Source of the DNA: Plasmodium malariae
Taxonomy: Eukaryota > Apicomplexa > Aconoidasida > Haemosporida > Plasmodiidae
Length of the DNA: 64,000 nucleotides
Reading direction: 5' to 3'
Assembly: GCF_900090045.1 (NCBI RefSeq)
Contig: NC_041779.1
Span: 620,001-684,000 of the forward strand
Shown: in pieces, positions 57,466 through 64,000 of the stretch
Layout: each line of letters opens with the position of its first letter
How positions within the stretch are numbered: the first letter of the stretch is position 1
Translations under genes and position numbers: made by a program
The notes under the pieces: generated by a model
What the model saw: only the letters and a program-made list of their open reading frames with translations
What the model was told of the DNA's origin: nothing
The model's database searches: none

Positions 57466-58424
57466 GTTCTTTTATTTACCATTTGGAAATATTCGAATGA
57501 AGAACTGCTACATATGTGTATGTGCGCAATTTTGCTATTTTTCTAGTTGCTCCTATCTTGAGCTCTATCCTGCATGTTCGCTAATTGCGCAGCCGAGCAC
57601 ACAGGGGCCTTCTGTGCATGTTTTTTCGAGTGATGCTGTTAATTATTAGCTAATTATTTGATAATTATTTGCTAATTATTTGCTAATTATTTGATAATTA
57701 TTTGATAATTATTTGATAATTATTTGATAATTATTTGATAATTATTTGATAATTATCTGCTAATTATTTGATAATTATTTGATAATTATTTGCTAATTAT
57801 TTGATAATTATTTTGCTAATTACTTAAAGAATGTTTTGTTCGTGGGTTTATGTGAATGTATATACGCACATGTATTTACGCACATGTACTTACGCACATG
57901 TATTTACGCACATGTATTTATGCACATGTACTTACGCACATGTATTTACGCACATGTACTTACGCACATGTATTTACGCACATAACTTGCATATCCTCAC
58001 TCATATGCGAGTAAATTTCCGAGTGTTTTGGGTGTTCGCTCGCTGACGATATACATAGAGCTACACAGTATTAACAAAAAATCTACATTTAATAATTTGT
58101 ACCACTGTCAATCAACACAAAGACGACATAAAAGCAGATTATGTATCCCCAAGTAAGGTGTTAAGAGAATGAATTAATGAGCTGTTCGCGCTGCAATAAT
58201 TGTAAAGAGCTCTATATTTTCAGCTTACTTTTATGCCTTTTATTTTATTTTTATTTTTATGTCTACTTTTTTCCTGCTTTATTTGAACTTTCATGTCTTC
58301 TTCTACATTATTTTACACATGTTCTGTATGCATCATAAAATTAAGGTTTTTACTCTTTTTTTTTTTTTTTTTCCTTTTTTCTGATAATACTTTATGCACA
58401 TTACTCCTAATTATAAAAAAGTAA
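57466..58424. repeat. Spacer with TAATTATTTGATAAT and TACGCACATGTATT arrays
   Basis: 5' flank of the hydrolase-fold gene. About 14 copies of a 13-base unit (TAATTATTTGATA, with GCTAAT variants) fill 57643-57822. About ten copies of a 14-base unit (TTACGCACATGTAT) follow at 57858-57985. Otherwise T-rich, with poly-T at 58355-58372. No gene on either strand that I trust. Confidence 0.75.
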
Positions 58425-58652
58425 ATGAGCTCAAAATGTAAAAACAGAAAAAAAAAAAAAATAAATAAAAGTATCTTTTTTAAATTCCTATTTGTGCTGA
58501 AGGCACACATATGTAAATTGTTGTGGCTATACAAAAGTAATGATAACAATATAAAAATAATTGTATCAATTGTAGGAATCAATTTTCTTATGTTCACGTT
58601 TGAAAAAGGGGTACAGAAAGACGTATTGTTAATGTATGGCTTGTGCGAATAA
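58425..58652 (+). CDS. Candidate 75-residue single-pass membrane protein
   Basis: ATG-to-stop frame. N-terminus MSSKCKNRKKKKINKS is strongly basic, then FFKFLFVLKAHICKLLWLYK. A second hydrophobic stretch IKIIVSIVGINFLMFTF is followed by EKGVQKDVLLMYGLCE. Composition differs from the nearby simple sequence (GGAATC, GGGGTACAG, GGCTTGTGC), and the size and layout resemble small mitochondrial membrane subunits. A 14-A run falls inside the Lys tract. The opposite strand is also open for 120 codons but is Phe-rich. I recognise no homologue. It would be convergent with GCN5. Confidence 0.42.
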   Translation: MSSKCKNRKKKKINKSIFFKFLFVLKAHICKLLWLYKSNDNNIKIIVSIVGINFLMFTFEKGVQKDVLLMYGLCE

Positions 58653-59038
58653 GGCTGCAAATCTGGAAAAGACACAACTAGTACACAAAGATGAACAGGG
58701 AGAAATGGACGAAAAAGTTTTATATATATATTACATATTTATGATACCTGAAAAAAAAAAAGAAACAAATTTAAATAGCATTGCAATTTAACACCCTAGG
58801 CGGGATTTGCAAATGCATATGATAAGCTTTTTCCAAAATATTTAAGCATTTTAGTATTTACTCTTTTACAATTTCAATAATTTGCTGTTTCACTATTTTA
58901 CTATATTACTATTTTTGTTTTAAAAAATACGTTAGAAAGTTTGGCGCAAAAAATTCAATATTTTTCATATTACATGTTGTAATAACATCTTATTTCTAAA
59001 TGGTCAAAAAAAAAAAAAAAAATAAACCAGCCATGCCA

Positions 59039-59074
<36 letters not shown>

Positions 59075-59423
59075 TTATTTATTTATATATTTATTTATTT
59101 ATATATTTATTTATTTATTTATATATCTATTTATTTATTTATGTTTATATAATTGCGGAATATGTCTGAAACATAAATATAAAAAAATTATAACATCAAT
59201 AAGAAAAAGCAAAGGAGGGCACGCACGAACGCATGGTCTCATAAGGTTAAGCTACACCAAATGAACATTAATAAAAATACAGTACATAAATTGAATGAAG
59301 TAGAATAACAGGAAAATTAAATAAAATAAAGGGTGTACAACTAATTTGTACACATCACTAGGTATAGGAACATAAGCAAATAAATAATTTATCTGTTTGT
59401 TTCTATTATCACCTCCACTTCCT

Positions 59424-59458
<35 letters not shown>

Positions 59459-59530
59459 AATTGAGTCATCATATTATAAATTTTATGGCAAATATAATAA
59501 GCTGAAAACTTTAAGACGGTTCAAAACAAG
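58653..59530. other. 3' flank of GCN5
   Basis: (TA)n at 59041-59066 running into a TATTTATTTAT array (59067-59145), poly-A at 59006-59021 and 59425-59455. No gene seen. Confidence 0.6.

Positions 59531-64000
<4,470 letters not shown>

Overview
The window is nuclear DNA of a malaria parasite (genus Plasmodium). It is very A+T-rich, has many long poly-A/T tracts, Asn/Lys/Asp-rich low-complexity insertions in the proteins, short phase-compatible GT-AG introns, and recognisable apicomplexan genes (alveolin, nucleoside transporter, apicoplast-type LipB). Recalled from the literature, not searched: the gene order GCN5 - alveolin - LipB - TOM7-like - DnaJ - DTC - nucleoside transporter 2 - anamorsin matches a conserved internal segment of P. 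falciparum chromosome 8. Base composition is less extreme than P. falciparum and the spacers are long, which suggests a species such as P. malariae or P. ovale, but the species cannot be fixed from this window. There is no pir/var-like subtelomeric family, no mobile element, no CRISPR array and no RNA gene that I can support.

Layout. 0-1.2 kb: a Lys-rich protein of unknown function (+). 1.8-5.8 kb (-): a gene split into two frames at a 33-base homopolymer, with a TAF6-like histone fold in the first part and a helical-repeat region in the second. 7.5-12.6 kb (-): a 17-exon gene reconstructed here as a lipase maturation factor (LMF) family membrane protein. 14.0-15.9 kb (-): five-exon anamorsin/DRE2 (cytosolic Fe-S assembly). 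17.5-19.1 kb (-): two-exon protein with a weak PPR-like stretch. 20.3-22.1 kb (+): nucleoside transporter. 23.3-25.6 kb (+): organellar-type Obg GTPase. 26.0-29.7 kb (-): large protein of unknown function, first exon not found. 31.5-32.7 kb (-): DEDD-type 3'-5' exonuclease-like protein. 34.2-36.9 kb (+): large low-complexity protein. 38.7-39.7 kb (-): mitochondrial di/tricarboxylate carrier. 43.0-45.0 kb (-): membrane DnaJ with a thioredoxin-like region. 46.6-47.4 kb (+): two-exon TOM7-like protein. 49.5-50.9 kb (+): LipB. 52.3-53.9 kb (+): alveolin. 55.0-55.7 kb (-): small three-exon protein. 56.0-57.5 kb (-): alpha/beta-hydrolase fold protein lacking the usual nucleophile. 58.4-58.7 kb (+): candidate 75-residue membrane protein. 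59.5-64.0 kb (-): GCN5 acetyltransferase, whose N-terminus runs off the right edge.

These are housekeeping genes, each with its own promoter; there are no operons. Several serve organelles: DTC and the TOM7-like protein in the mitochondrion, LipB in the apicoplast, Obg in one of the two. GCN5 and the TAF6-like gene belong to chromatin and transcription. The spacers are filled with short tandem arrays (4-25 base units) and poly-A/T runs, which account for most of the spurious open frames.
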